Shown here: piece by piece, positions 9,003 through 17,757 of the stretch | How positions within the stretch are numbered: position 1 is the stretch's first letter | Layout of the letters: each line of letters starts with the position of its first letter | Origin: Candidatus Muiribacterium halophilum | Lineage (GTDB): Bacteria; Muiribacteriota; Muiribacteriia; Muiribacteriales; Muiribacteriaceae | NCBI GenBank assembly: GCA_002869225.1 | Contig: PKTG01000122.1 | Coordinates: forward strand, 96,071 to 160,070 | Length of the DNA stretch: 64,000 nucleotides | Direction: 5' to 3' | The notes under the pieces: model-generated | What the model saw: only the letters and a program-made list of their open reading frames with translations | Told to the model about the DNA's origin: nothing | The model's database searches: none | Translations under genes and position numbers: made by a program

Positions 9003-9962
9003 ATGCTCAAGACCTCATATAAGATAAAAGATGACGTGACTATAGTCAGCTTTTCCGGCGACTTGGATATGAACTCTATTGGTAAAGCTTATGATATGCT
9101 TTCTGAGATAATGGATATGGGTTATGTCAAGGTCGTTTATGATCTTGCTGAGCTTGAATTTATTGATAGCACTGGTCTTGGCTTTTTTACTGGAAGCCTG
9201 AAAAAATTAAAAGAAAAGAATGGTGATCTTAAGATCGCTTCTCCTTCTTCTTATTTAAAGCGAATCTTTTCTCTTATACATATGTATTACTTTATTGGTA
9301 TCTTTGAGACGGTTGATAAAGCTATCGAAAAATACAAAGCTTCTCATTCGGAAAATCTTTCTAAATGGGAAGAGGTGGTCAGGGTCAATCCAACATATGC
9401 AGATGCTCATTATCAGCTTGCATTAGCATATAAGAATGAGGGTATGATCAAGAAAGCTATGAGAGAGACAACAACTGCTATTGAGATAAACAATAAATAC
9501 AGTAAAGCTTTCAAGTTAAGAGGAGATCTTTTTGTTCTGGAAGGAAATGTTGAGAAAGCTCTTGAGAATTATCATAATGCTCTCTCCTTTTCTCCAGGTT
9601 TTTTTGAGGCTAAACTTGAGATTGCAATTCTAAAAAAAGAAGAAGAACTTTTAAAGGAAGTCGAAAGCAATCTTCTTCATGCAATAAAAGACAAACCGGA
9701 CTATGCTGATCTCAATAATTATCTTGGAAGAGTCTATAGTGTATGGGAAAAATATGATGATGATATCAGATATTTTGATAATGCTCTTCATATAAACCCT
9801 AATTTTTCTGAAGCCTTGTATAATAAGGCTTTGACTATAATGGCTGAAAATCCAGATAATATACCAAAAGCTATCTCAATCTTAAAGAAAGCTTTTAAAG
9901 TCTCTAAACAGAAGTTTCTTAGGGATAAAGCTAAAGAAATGATGGATGAACTTGAAAAATAA
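9003..9962 (+). CDS. STAS-domain / TPR fusion protein
   Basis: 319 residues, cytoplasmic. Residues 1-110 form a STAS (anti-sigma-factor antagonist) domain with DLAELEFIDSTGLGFF, where the Ser of DSTGLG is the usual phosphorylation site. Residues about 125-315 are tetratricopeptide repeats (for example ADAHYQLALAYKNEGMIKKA and ADLNNYLGRVYSVWEKYDDD). A good ribosome-binding site (AAAGGAG) precedes the ATG, 15 bases after pnp. It is probably a regulatory adaptor whose STAS part is controlled by phosphorylation and whose TPRs bind a partner. The partner is unknown. Its last 17 bases overlap the tpk start. Confidence 0.75.
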   Translation: MLKTSYKIKDDVTIVSFSGDLDMNSIGKAYDMLSEIMDMGYVKVVYDLAELEFIDSTGLGFFTGSLKKLKEKNGDLKIASPSSYLKRIFSLIHMYYFIGIFETVDKAIEKYKASHSENLSKWEEVVRVNPTYADAHYQLALAYKNEGMIKKAMRETTTAIEINNKYSKAFKLRGDLFVLEGNVEKALENYHNALSFSPGFFEAKLEIAILKKEEELLKEVESNLLHAIKDKPDYADLNNYLGRVYSVWEKYDDDIRYFDNALHINPNFSEALYNKALTIMAENPDNIPKAISILKKAFKVSKQKFLRDKAKEMMDELEK

Positions 9963-10596
9963 GATATTTATATCATTAAATGGTGATTTAAGATCCGGCT
10001 TTAAGCCGGATCTTTCTGTTTTTAAGGAGACTATAGCTGTAGATGGTGGAGCAAGGTTCTTTGAAGTGTCAGATGAAATACCTGATGTTCTTATCGGAGA
10101 CCTTGATTCTGTATCTGATAATGTGCTTAAAGAATTTAGAGATAATGGAGTTAAGATTTTAAAGTTTCCAGCAAAAAAAGATCTTTCAGATTTTGAGCTT
10201 GCAATAAATTATATAAAAGAACGTTACAGTCATGCTGATATAACCATCGTAGGTTTTTATTCAAATGATCGAATCGATCATTTTCTTTTTAATATTGAGG
10301 TGCTAAAGAGACTAAAAGGATATGACGTAAAGATAATCAGCAAGACCTTTATAATGTATTTGTTAAATCGTGGTAAGCATGAACTGGGTGTCGATAAAGG
10401 CTGTACAATATCTATGCTACCAATATCTCAGGAGGTGCTTGTAGATGATTCTGAAGGCTTTGAGTATCCTCTTAAAGAAGAGCACCTTATTCAGGGTTCC
10501 TCTTTATCATTATCTAATATAACAAAAACTTCCCGTATCCTTTTGAAAATACGGGAAGGTCAATTGCTCGTCTTGATTCCGAAAGAAAAAATCTAA
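9946..10596 (+). CDS. thiamine pyrophosphokinase
   Basis: Transfers pyrophosphate from ATP to thiamine to give thiamine diphosphate, the cofactor of the VOR enzyme encoded at 47.4-49.2 kb. The 216-residue protein has the family motifs IAVDGGARF (about 30-38), IPDVLIGDLDSVSD (about 47-60) and FPAKKDLSDFELAINY (about 75-90). The C-terminal TPK domain ends LSLSNITKTS...GQLLVLI. The start overlaps the STAS-TPR gene by 17 bases. Two strong inverted repeats lie inside the coding region (9990-10014 and 10529-10558) and look like terminators of the flanking operons; see those entries. Confidence 0.85.
   Translation: MNLKNKIFISLNGDLRSGFKPDLSVFKETIAVDGGARFFEVSDEIPDVLIGDLDSVSDNVLKEFRDNGVKILKFPAKKDLSDFELAINYIKERYSHADITIVGFYSNDRIDHFLFNIEVLKRLKGYDVKIISKTFIMYLLNRGKHELGVDKGCTISMLPISQEVLVDDSEGFEYPLKEEHLIQGSSLSLSNITKTSRILLKIREGQLLVLIPKEKI
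9990..10024 (+). terminator. intrinsic-terminator-like hairpin inside the 5' part of tpk
   Basis: A perfect 10-bp GC-rich stem AAGATCCGGC / GCCGGATCTT with a five-base loop (9990-10014) is followed by TCTGTTTTT. It begins 28 bases after the stop of the STAS-TPR gene. It has the form and place of the terminator for the rpsO-pnp-STAS operon, yet it encodes tpk codons around 15-23 (DLRSGFKPDL). It could attenuate tpk expression. The T tract is imperfect. Confidence 0.5.
10521..10558 (-). terminator. terminator of the rpmB transcript, inside the 3' part of tpk
   Basis: A perfect 10-bp inverted repeat CTTCCCGTAT / ATACGGGAAG (10529-10538 with 10549-10558). On the minus strand the stem is followed by TTTTTGTTAT (down to about 10519), so it reads as an intrinsic terminator for the leftward rpmB transcript ending at 10600. 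It lies in the coding region of the convergent tpk gene. Confidence 0.6.
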
Positions 10597-10599
10597 CTA

Positions 10600-10791
10600 T
10601 TAAAAATCGCCTTTTTTCTTTAATGTTTTAAGACATTTTGTACAAATTTTGATCCTAACCGGTTTACCGTCTAATTCAGCTTTTATTTTCTGAATATTAG
10701 GTAAAAATCTTCTTTTAGTCTTATGATTTGAATGACTCACATTATTTCCGGTGGCAGGACCTTTTCCACAAACTTCACATCTGAAAGACAT
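10600..10791 (-). CDS. rpmB: 50S ribosomal protein L28
   Basis: 63-residue L28 with the start MSFRCEVCGKGPATGNNVSH, the basic KTKRRFLPNIQ stretch and a C-terminal CTKCLKTLKK. Four cysteines in two CxxC pairs suggest the zinc-binding form. A strong GAGGAGG ribosome-binding site precedes the ATG. It converges on tpk with only three bases between the stops. Confidence 0.95.
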   Translation of the reverse strand: MSFRCEVCGKGPATGNNVSHSNHKTKRRFLPNIQKIKAELDGKPVRIKICTKCLKTLKKKGDF

Positions 10792-10848
10792 TATGCTGCC
10801 TCCTCTTAATTTATTTGTACGTTATATTAACAGAATTTAAATGTTAAA

Positions 10849-12390
10849 TCAAATTTTTTTATAGAATTTATAATCAATATCTTCTTTTTGCAAATATTCA
10901 AGTCTTTTATCATGTAAAAGTACAAGCGAAGATTTATCGGAGAGCTCTCCTGCTATCATAGAATCTAATATAATTGTATTTTCATCCAGGGTATCTATGA
11001 GTTCAACGAGTTCATCTAAAGTCTTGCTGAAAAGATTATTTTTTCTTCTGAGTACCGATAGACGTATGCATAGATTAACAGTACTTATATCTCTATTTAA
11101 TAATGTGCTGAGTTCTCTCATCTCTTCTTCTAATGCCTGTGCAAAACGATAAGCTGAATCAGCATCATCGAGTATACAGGTTATCTTGTTACCATCCTTT
11201 CTGGTAAGTATAGAAGCATGCCTTTTTAATAGCATTGAAACTTTTGAGGATATCGGAGAGGCGATGTTTGCGTTTTTTTCGTTTGATTTTTCTTCAATAT
11301 TTATTGAAGTTATGACAATATTTTGTTCTTTTCTATACTTTTCAACTGTTTCAATTCTCAGATGTGTGAGTTCTGTCTTTAATTTAGATTCTCTATCTTC
11401 ATCTTTTTTATATTTTAATAATGCATTATCCTTTATTCTTTTTAATTCTTTGTTAAAGTTTTCAATATCTTTTTTTATAAGTATACTGTTTTCAAGACAA
11501 GTGTTGATATATTTTATTGTATTAAGGAAAATATCTTCTGAATCATAGATGAAATGATAATTGGAGATTATATCAGTTAATCTATCAAACTCTGATTTGC
11601 TAAGGATATTAAGTATAAGTACTCTTTTTCCGCTGTCGATAAGCAGGTATTGGGATTTATCCTGTGTATCTTTTTTTAACTCGATCATACTATAAGGAAA
11701 GAAGATCGTATAGATTTCTTTTTTATTTAGAGCTGGTCTTGAGATAAGTCTTAGTCCTTCTCTCTCCGCTATTAGAATTATATAAGCAGCTGTCGGGTCT
11801 GAGCTAATAAGCAGACCTGGAAAATAATTATTTTTTTCTTTTACGTATTTAAAAGAGTTAGGTGCATTTAGTACTGTAGAATCAATGCTTTTTTCCTGAG
11901 AATAAATGTATTCAAGTTGAGGTTCCTTAGATAATATAAATCCAAGAATTGGTTCTGATTCGCATATGTTTTTTATACTTTCCCTGAAATCTTCGCGTGT
12001 GTAATTTAAAAATGGAACTTCGGAAAAGAAATGATCGAATCTTTTTTCTCTAAAATAAGCTAAAAGTTCTCGATTTAGAAGTATATCAGATCTATCAATA
12101 TCTTCTAGGATGGATTGTTTAAGTTTAAGAGCTTCAGTATGATGTTTACTTTCTAACTCAATTTGTTTAATAGCAGATATCTCGTTTAATATTGTCTTTA
12201 TTCTGGTCTTTACCTGAAAATTATCTTCCTCTTTTTCAAGTATTCCTGATAAGAAATAACGAACATCTTTGACGTTATTTTCATCGATCTCTGTAAAAAG
12301 ATCGTTTAAAAAAGTGAGTTTTAAAGTATTATCTTTTAATATTGAATATTTTGTAAAAAGTTTAATAGAGTTAATTTCGTCTTTATTCAT
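10849..12390 (-). CDS. hypothetical protein with degenerate nucleotide-cyclase-like C-terminus
   Basis: 513 residues, no signal peptide. Residues 1-300 are largely helical and not recognised. About 295-350 is charged and probably coiled-coil. The last 130 residues (ILTRKDGNKITCILDDADSA, then FAQALEEEM) resemble a class III adenylate/guanylate cyclase homology domain. The metal-binding aspartate pair is not convincing, so catalysis is doubtful. It overlaps the upstream GNAT gene by ATGA and ends the block of little-known genes 17.7-10.8 kb. A signalling or scaffold role is only inference. Confidence 0.5.
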   Translation of the reverse strand: MNKDEINSIKLFTKYSILKDNTLKLTFLNDLFTEIDENNVKDVRYFLSGILEKEEDNFQVKTRIKTILNEISAIKQIELESKHHTEALKLKQSILEDIDRSDILLNRELLAYFREKRFDHFFSEVPFLNYTREDFRESIKNICESEPILGFILSKEPQLEYIYSQEKSIDSTVLNAPNSFKYVKEKNNYFPGLLISSDPTAAYIILIAEREGLRLISRPALNKKEIYTIFFPYSMIELKKDTQDKSQYLLIDSGKRVLILNILSKSEFDRLTDIISNYHFIYDSEDIFLNTIKYINTCLENSILIKKDIENFNKELKRIKDNALLKYKKDEDRESKLKTELTHLRIETVEKYRKEQNIVITSINIEEKSNEKNANIASPISSKVSMLLKRHASILTRKDGNKITCILDDADSAYRFAQALEEEMRELSTLLNRDISTVNLCIRLSVLRRKNNLFSKTLDELVELIDTLDENTIILDSMIAGELSDKSSLVLLHDKRLEYLQKEDIDYKFYKKI

Positions 12391-13574
12391 TTATCCAGGT
12401 TTTTAAAGAAGTTTCCTATATATATTTTTTCCCAACTTTTATAAAATTCTTTTAAAAAATCAGTAGCTATGCCTAAGGTTATTAATTCACTGAAATCCAG
12501 TATCTCAAAGGATCGTATAAAGACTACAGCATCTTTTCTCTTTCCGGTCTCTTCGTTTAAAAAAAGTGAAGGAAAGTAAGCTGAAGGTACAAATTTTGCA
12601 TCCATTGCAGCCTTCTGTTTCTTACTATCCCAGGCATCTATAAGTATTTCGAAGTATCTTATATTAAGCTGATAACAAAAATTCGTAATGCTGTTTAGTA
12701 TATTGTACCAGTTTCTATTCTCATAATTAAGCCATATGATATTTGCCTGTTTTTCTTCATCTATCCATTTAAGAAAGACTTCTATATTAAGTTCCTGATT
12801 GTAAAGTACAAGATTTGGTTTTGTTAGAAAGAATCTGTCCGTAAAGTTTCTTTCCTGCATTCTTTGTTCAAATAATTTAGCAGCTTTTTTAGGATTATAA
12901 ATAGCTTCAAAAGGTATCTGTCTTAATTTTAACTTCTTTTTCTCAGCTAGTTCTATTATTCCAGGCTCATCTTTGATATCAATATTATCTTTTACTATAT
13001 TAAAAAAAGGTATGACTTCTTGTAAAAGATTAAGTTCCGTCTGTTTGTTTTTTAATACGCCTTTTCTGTAGATGACCATTATTGAATGAGTCTCAAATTG
13101 CTTTACTTTTACGACATTAGGTAAGATACCTATACATTTATATCCGATGTTCTGAAGTATCTTCTGTGGTGCAGGCTGATTTGTTCTTGTAGTTGAATAT
13201 ATAAGATCAACATAATCGCTTCTATATAGACAAAACTCGGTTCCTATATGAGCCATATCCTGCATCAGAGAAAGTCCTCTGAATTCAGGTCTTACAGCCG
13301 CGCCCATCACTTTGGCTATTCTACAATCCGAGTTTATTTTAAAAAACACACTGGAGACGATTCTCTTTTTATTCTCAAGCACAAGCCAGAATATTGAGCT
13401 GTCTTCCATAGCTTCTATATATGCCTGAGCATTTGTACAGAAATCTATTGTATAATAACCGCGATATATTGTGTTGTAAAGGTCCATTATATCTGGGCAG
13501 TCTTCTACCTTAGCAGTCCTTAGGATGAAATCTCTTCCTTCATATTCAAGTGTTACAGGTGAAAATTTTTCCAT
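12387..13574 (-). CDS. GNAT-family N-acetyltransferase, two-domain
   Basis: 395-residue protein. The first about 170 residues form a GNAT domain with FILRTAKVEDCPDIMDLYN at the start and VMGAAVRPEFRGLSLMQDM as the acetyl-CoA-binding strand-loop-helix (RGLSLM replaces the usual RGxGxG/A). The second half (about 180-395) is a distinct mixed alpha/beta domain that may be a second, degenerate GNAT fold (IRYFEILIDAWDSKKQKA...). A TGGAGGT ribosome-binding site precedes the ATG. The stop overlaps the next gene by ATGA. Substrate unknown. Confidence 0.65.
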   Translation of the reverse strand: MEKFSPVTLEYEGRDFILRTAKVEDCPDIMDLYNTIYRGYYTIDFCTNAQAYIEAMEDSSIFWLVLENKKRIVSSVFFKINSDCRIAKVMGAAVRPEFRGLSLMQDMAHIGTEFCLYRSDYVDLIYSTTRTNQPAPQKILQNIGYKCIGILPNVVKVKQFETHSIMVIYRKGVLKNKQTELNLLQEVIPFFNIVKDNIDIKDEPGIIELAEKKKLKLRQIPFEAIYNPKKAAKLFEQRMQERNFTDRFFLTKPNLVLYNQELNIEVFLKWIDEEKQANIIWLNYENRNWYNILNSITNFCYQLNIRYFEILIDAWDSKKQKAAMDAKFVPSAYFPSLFLNEETGKRKDAVVFIRSFEILDFSELITLGIATDFLKEFYKSWEKIYIGNFFKNLDK

Positions 13575-13588
13575 CTAACCTCCAAAAG

Positions 13589-15457
13589 TCAGATTGCTTT
13601 TAAAACATTATTCAGTTTTTCTATAACCAGCTCCCTATTAGGATAACTTTTAATGTATTTAAAAAAGCATTTCATAGTATCAGATTTAAATTCTTTCTGT
13701 GTAAAGCTATAAAGAAGTATCTCAACAAAAGAAGGGTTAAATATACCACTTAGATTCGAAAAGAAGGAAGAAAGACCATTATTATCAAGAGAATCTATAT
13801 AATCAATTACTTTCTCAAGAGGCATATTGAACTTTACCATCCCTTTAACAGCTGTTCTTTTAATGTCAGGATCTTTATTTTCATAAAAGACTGGTATAAG
13901 ATCCTTAACCGGTTCATAACGAAGATAAACGAGTGTATCAAGAGCTGTAGATACAATGATAGGATTTGAAGCATCCAGAAAATCCTTAATATAGTCATAT
14001 ACTTTTCCGGCTGTGTAGAAACGAAATGAATACAGACAGGAACGGATTGTTGCTATATCGTTTGTCTTTCCGATTATCTCAGATAAGATTTCAAGCCCAT
14101 TATCTACTTTGACATCACCCAATGCTTTTATTATTGGTGCGTCGTTTATCTTATGTTCAAAAAGGACATTTATAGAATGTGTGAATCCATCTTTGATTCT
14201 TAGTGTCGAGAAAAATTCTATTGCTGAATGATATAACTTTCCATCAAGGAAAAGATAAAGAGACATAATATCTTTTGCTTGAGTGTATTTTCTTCTTGTA
14301 AGTACTTTTATCAGAGAATTTATAAGTTCCTCTGAATAATCTATATTAAGTGAATCACGATTAGTATTACCTTCAAGCAGATGTTGTAGTGCAAAGAACT
14401 TTATATCCTTATCTTTGATGCTTGTAAGATTTTTTAATATCAAAGTCCTTTTTCCGTATTTTTCCAGTAGGTTCTGCAATTGATTGTTTATAACAGCTAT
14501 ATCATCCATTGATTTCTCGATCCTAAATGATTTAGCTATAGAATTTTTTATCTCATTGTTTCCTATTTCTTTGATAAAATCTATTCCTTTCTTAACGAAA
14601 AATTTGTAAAGAAGTCTTACAATCAAAGTATCAAGATGTTTATCATCAGAAGTTACTCTTGTTAATGTTTCCTCAAATACATGTGCATATATATTTGGTA
14701 TTTTCTCATATAGATCAAGGATCTTATAGAAAGAATCGTCATTTTGGATCTTTCTGATATTTTTTAATGCATTTACTGCAAAAGCTGGGTATCGTTTACA
14801 GTTATTAGCAGCTATTTTAAGCATGGATTCCGATAGTCGATCAAAATCCTTTTCGGAAGTAACGCTTAATATGAAGATCTTTTTTTGTACATCCAGTGAG
14901 CTGCTTCTTAAAAGCTTAAGTATCATGTGTTCTTCATCAAAGAAAGCCAGTATCTTCACAGCTTCTCTGAAGGTTTCAAGGGAACATTGATCTATATGTT
15001 TCATAATAACAGGTATGGCGTTTCTTATCTTGGATACGGAAAGTGCAAATATTGCTGTGTCAGGATCGTTTTTAACATTTTTAAGTGCGGTTGTTATATA
15101 TGTCTCAGATGATTTACATAATAAAGCAAGTGAATATTTAAATATTCCTTTTATTGAGTAGAACTTACTGAATATCTTCTCTAAAATACTCTGCTCAACA
15201 TCAAAGTCTTCTTCAACAGCAAGTTTCAGAAGATCTTCAATATCCTCAAAGTTATCTTTTTCAAGTTTTTTCTTTAACGAATCGTCAAGAATAAGATATC
15301 CATTTTTTATAAGAAAGAGTTCTATTTTCAGTGCAAGATCTTTTGCAATAGAATGTCTTTCAAGGTCGTTAAATATTCTTTCGATAAGTTTTAGAGTCTC
15401 ATGATTAAAATATTCATTTTGTACTATAAATTTTAAAACTTTTTCTACTATTATCAT
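13589..15457 (-). CDS. HEAT-repeat protein
   Basis: 622 residues made almost entirely of helical pairs. HEAT/armadillo-type repeats are clearest in the C-terminal third (TALDTLVYLRYEPVKDLIPV, DPDIKRTAVKGMVKFNMPLE). No signal peptide or catalytic motif was seen. It lies 10 bases after birA and 14 bases before the GNAT gene, all on the minus strand. It is presumably a protein-protein interaction scaffold, perhaps working with the other HEAT-like protein at 16081-17757. Confidence 0.65.
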   Translation of the reverse strand: MIIVEKVLKFIVQNEYFNHETLKLIERIFNDLERHSIAKDLALKIELFLIKNGYLILDDSLKKKLEKDNFEDIEDLLKLAVEEDFDVEQSILEKIFSKFYSIKGIFKYSLALLCKSSETYITTALKNVKNDPDTAIFALSVSKIRNAIPVIMKHIDQCSLETFREAVKILAFFDEEHMILKLLRSSSLDVQKKIFILSVTSEKDFDRLSESMLKIAANNCKRYPAFAVNALKNIRKIQNDDSFYKILDLYEKIPNIYAHVFEETLTRVTSDDKHLDTLIVRLLYKFFVKKGIDFIKEIGNNEIKNSIAKSFRIEKSMDDIAVINNQLQNLLEKYGKRTLILKNLTSIKDKDIKFFALQHLLEGNTNRDSLNIDYSEELINSLIKVLTRRKYTQAKDIMSLYLFLDGKLYHSAIEFFSTLRIKDGFTHSINVLFEHKINDAPIIKALGDVKVDNGLEILSEIIGKTNDIATIRSCLYSFRFYTAGKVYDYIKDFLDASNPIIVSTALDTLVYLRYEPVKDLIPVFYENKDPDIKRTAVKGMVKFNMPLEKVIDYIDSLDNNGLSSFFSNLSGIFNPSFVEILLYSFTQKEFKSDTMKCFFKYIKSYPNRELVIEKLNNVLKAI

Positions 15458-15467
15458 AATAAAATCA

Positions 15468-16076
15468 TTATATCAGATAGGAGCTGAATTTTTCATCAAT
15501 TAAACTATATTTTTTGTTTTTTACCAATTCAAAATTCTTAAAAAGATTTTTTAAAAAACCTTTTTTTAAGATATCTATCTCGTTTTCCCTTATTTTTATA
15601 TGATCTGATAAATAGCTACTTTTGTGTTTTATTTCAATAGGTACTTTATCCGGTCTTTTTATGTTGATCCCGGCTGAGGATATTATTCTTTCTACTATAT
15701 TTCCTTTTGTCTTTGATTCAGCCAATACTCCAGCAATCTTTCCCGTTTTAGTATAAATATCATTAGGAGGTTTTATAAAAAGTGAGATGTTGTAATCAGC
15801 AAGTGTTTCGTATACAGATGTTGATATCATCTTTGTTATATAAGGAAGACATTCGCTATCAAAGTTGTCAATATCAGAGAAAACAATAGAGATGTAAAGA
15901 CCGCTATCTTTTGGGGAAAACCATTTTCTGTCATTATAACGTCCTCTTCCTTTAGTCTGCTCTGATGCGGTTATTATAACAACAGGTCTTGAAAGAGAGA
16001 TCTTTTTTGCAATATCATTTGTTGAAGTCGCTTTGGATAAGTTGATTTCCAGGATATCATCTGGTTTATGATGCAT
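15468..16076 (-). CDS. birA: biotin-[acetyl-CoA-carboxylase] ligase, short form
   Basis: Attaches biotin to carboxylase or decarboxylase carrier domains through biotinyl-AMP. The 202-residue protein has only the catalytic domain; there is no N-terminal DNA-binding domain, so it is not a repressor. Motifs: EQTKGRGRYNDRKWFSPKDS (the biotin/ATP loop, about 40-60) and GKIAGVLAESK. The usual KWPND reads KPPND (Trp to Pro at about residue 103), an odd substitution in the active-site strand. The C-terminal regulatory SH3-like part is short. It lies in the same minus-strand run as buk and the HEAT genes. Confidence 0.8.
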   Translation of the reverse strand: MHHKPDDILEINLSKATSTNDIAKKISLSRPVVIITASEQTKGRGRYNDRKWFSPKDSGLYISIVFSDIDNFDSECLPYITKMISTSVYETLADYNISLFIKPPNDIYTKTGKIAGVLAESKTKGNIVERIISSAGINIKRPDKVPIEIKHKSSYLSDHIKIRENEIDILKKGFLKNLFKNFELVKNKKYSLIDEKFSSYLI

Positions 16077-16080
16077 TGTA

Positions 16081-17757
16081 TTAACCTAATATATCCAGGC
16101 ATGTCTTTTTCAAAGAAGGATTTGATGCTTTTATTATCTTTTTAAGCATATTACCAAGTATAATAGATTCAGAAAAAGCCTTTTTTAGGAACTTGATTAT
16201 CTTTGTCTCCTGTCTGTCAGAAACCAATTTTAAAAATAACTTAAAAGAGAAAAGATCGTTCTTTTGCTCGAAATAATCTCTTAGTATTTTTCCTTTAGAA
16301 GGAATATCAAGCTTTATCGACTCTATGACATATTTAAATTTTTTAGGAGAAAGATCGTTTGTTATAAAACTAAGTGCATAAGCTTTTATTTCTTCATCCG
16401 GAAAAGAACTTATTAATACAAGGGCTTCAAGCTCAGTAATAAACTCTTGTTTTATTAGATAGAAAGTAAATAGATCGATCTTTTCAAGTATGTCATCTCT
16501 ATTTTTTGTCAAATTCTGAAAAATCTCATATAAATATTCTGTGTTAAAATATGAAATCTTCATATCCGGATGCTCAAGCTCAATAATGTTCCTGTTTTCT
16601 TTACTAAGTATTGAAAAAGGATTATATATTGTAGCTCCTTTAAATTCTATTCCTTTTGAAAGGACGACACCATCCGGGACATCAATTACTGTTTTTTCTA
16701 TTATAATTTGATTTTGATCGAATTCAAATCTAATCGATTCTACATCTTTTTTCACACTCTCTTTTCTAAGTTTTCTTTCCTCGATCTGTTTCAATGTTAT
16801 ATCAAAGCTTTTTTTGAACTTTTTATTATCTATTTTACTGATAGATGAAAATGCCTGTTTTTTACCGTCTATAAAGACTTCTTTGAAATTTTGCAGCAGG
16901 GTGAACGCCAGATCCTTTGTCTCAGGTATTTCTGAATAATAAAACAGAAGCTTTTTTAGTTTATTTTGTTCGAGTTTTTTTAGATATTCCAGAAAAAAGA
17001 ACTGTCTATCATCATCAAATGTATCAAAATATTTATTTAAAAGAACAAAGAAAGTTCGGTTCTGATCCTGAAAAATCTCGTTCAGATAGTTCATAAAGAA
17101 ATCGGTCTCTTTAAGTTCATCAGGATCAAATTCTATAAACATAGAAAATATCTCGTTTTTAAATCTTTCCGGATCGTATTTTGAAAGTGTGTTTAGTAGG
17201 ATCTTTCTTATATTGACATCAAAATATTTAAGGACTACATCGAATACAGCATCTATTTCCGGGTTCCTTTCCATGCCGTCTACCTTTTCCATAAGTAAAG
17301 TGAAGTTTTCTATCTTCATTGGTGATGTCTGAAGAAATGCTACAAGTTTATCAAGTGAATTATCAGAAAAGAGGTCTTCTATCTCTTTGTTGAGATCTCT
17401 TAATGGGGGTTCATCTTTAACTTCTTCCTGCTTTATATATAAAAAGGAAAATCTTGTTTTAAGATACTCTATCTTTTTAGAATCGAGTATGGTTCCTGCT
17501 TCCATTATCAACTGACTTTCATTATATATAGTAGCAGCAAGTTCCATGCCCTCCTTTATTTTAAGAAAAGTCATTTTTTTACTTCGATCTTTTTTTCCCG
17601 ATCTTATCTGTTTAAAACCTTTTTTAGTACTGGAATAAAGATTATTAGATGACGAAGCAGAATCCGAGGATGCTTTTGGATTATCTTCGTTTAAAGTACT
17701 GTTTATATTTTTTTCAAGTTCATCTATACTGTCAATAAGATTTCTTTTCTTATTCAT
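16081..17757 (-). CDS. hypothetical protein: HD-GYP-associated N-terminal module plus helical repeats
   Basis: 558 residues. A low-complexity Ser/Lys-rich start (1-60) is followed by FLKIKEGMELAATIYN, then LIMEAGTILDSKKIEYLKTR (about 65-105). That is the form of the small beta module found in front of HD-GYP and related c-di-GMP-signalling domains (V/IxxGMxLaxxi...Gt.L). No HD-GYP catalytic domain follows. The rest is helical, HEAT-like, with a second small beta segment (about 365-400). It overlaps buk by ATGA. A signalling scaffold is a guess. Confidence 0.5.
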   Translation of the reverse strand: MNKKRNLIDSIDELEKNINSTLNEDNPKASSDSASSSNNLYSSTKKGFKQIRSGKKDRSKKMTFLKIKEGMELAATIYNESQLIMEAGTILDSKKIEYLKTRFSFLYIKQEEVKDEPPLRDLNKEIEDLFSDNSLDKLVAFLQTSPMKIENFTLLMEKVDGMERNPEIDAVFDVVLKYFDVNIRKILLNTLSKYDPERFKNEIFSMFIEFDPDELKETDFFMNYLNEIFQDQNRTFFVLLNKYFDTFDDDRQFFFLEYLKKLEQNKLKKLLFYYSEIPETKDLAFTLLQNFKEVFIDGKKQAFSSISKIDNKKFKKSFDITLKQIEERKLRKESVKKDVESIRFEFDQNQIIIEKTVIDVPDGVVLSKGIEFKGATIYNPFSILSKENRNIIELEHPDMKISYFNTEYLYEIFQNLTKNRDDILEKIDLFTFYLIKQEFITELEALVLISSFPDEEIKAYALSFITNDLSPKKFKYVIESIKLDIPSKGKILRDYFEQKNDLFSFKLFLKLVSDRQETKIIKFLKKAFSESIILGNMLKKIIKASNPSLKKTCLDILG

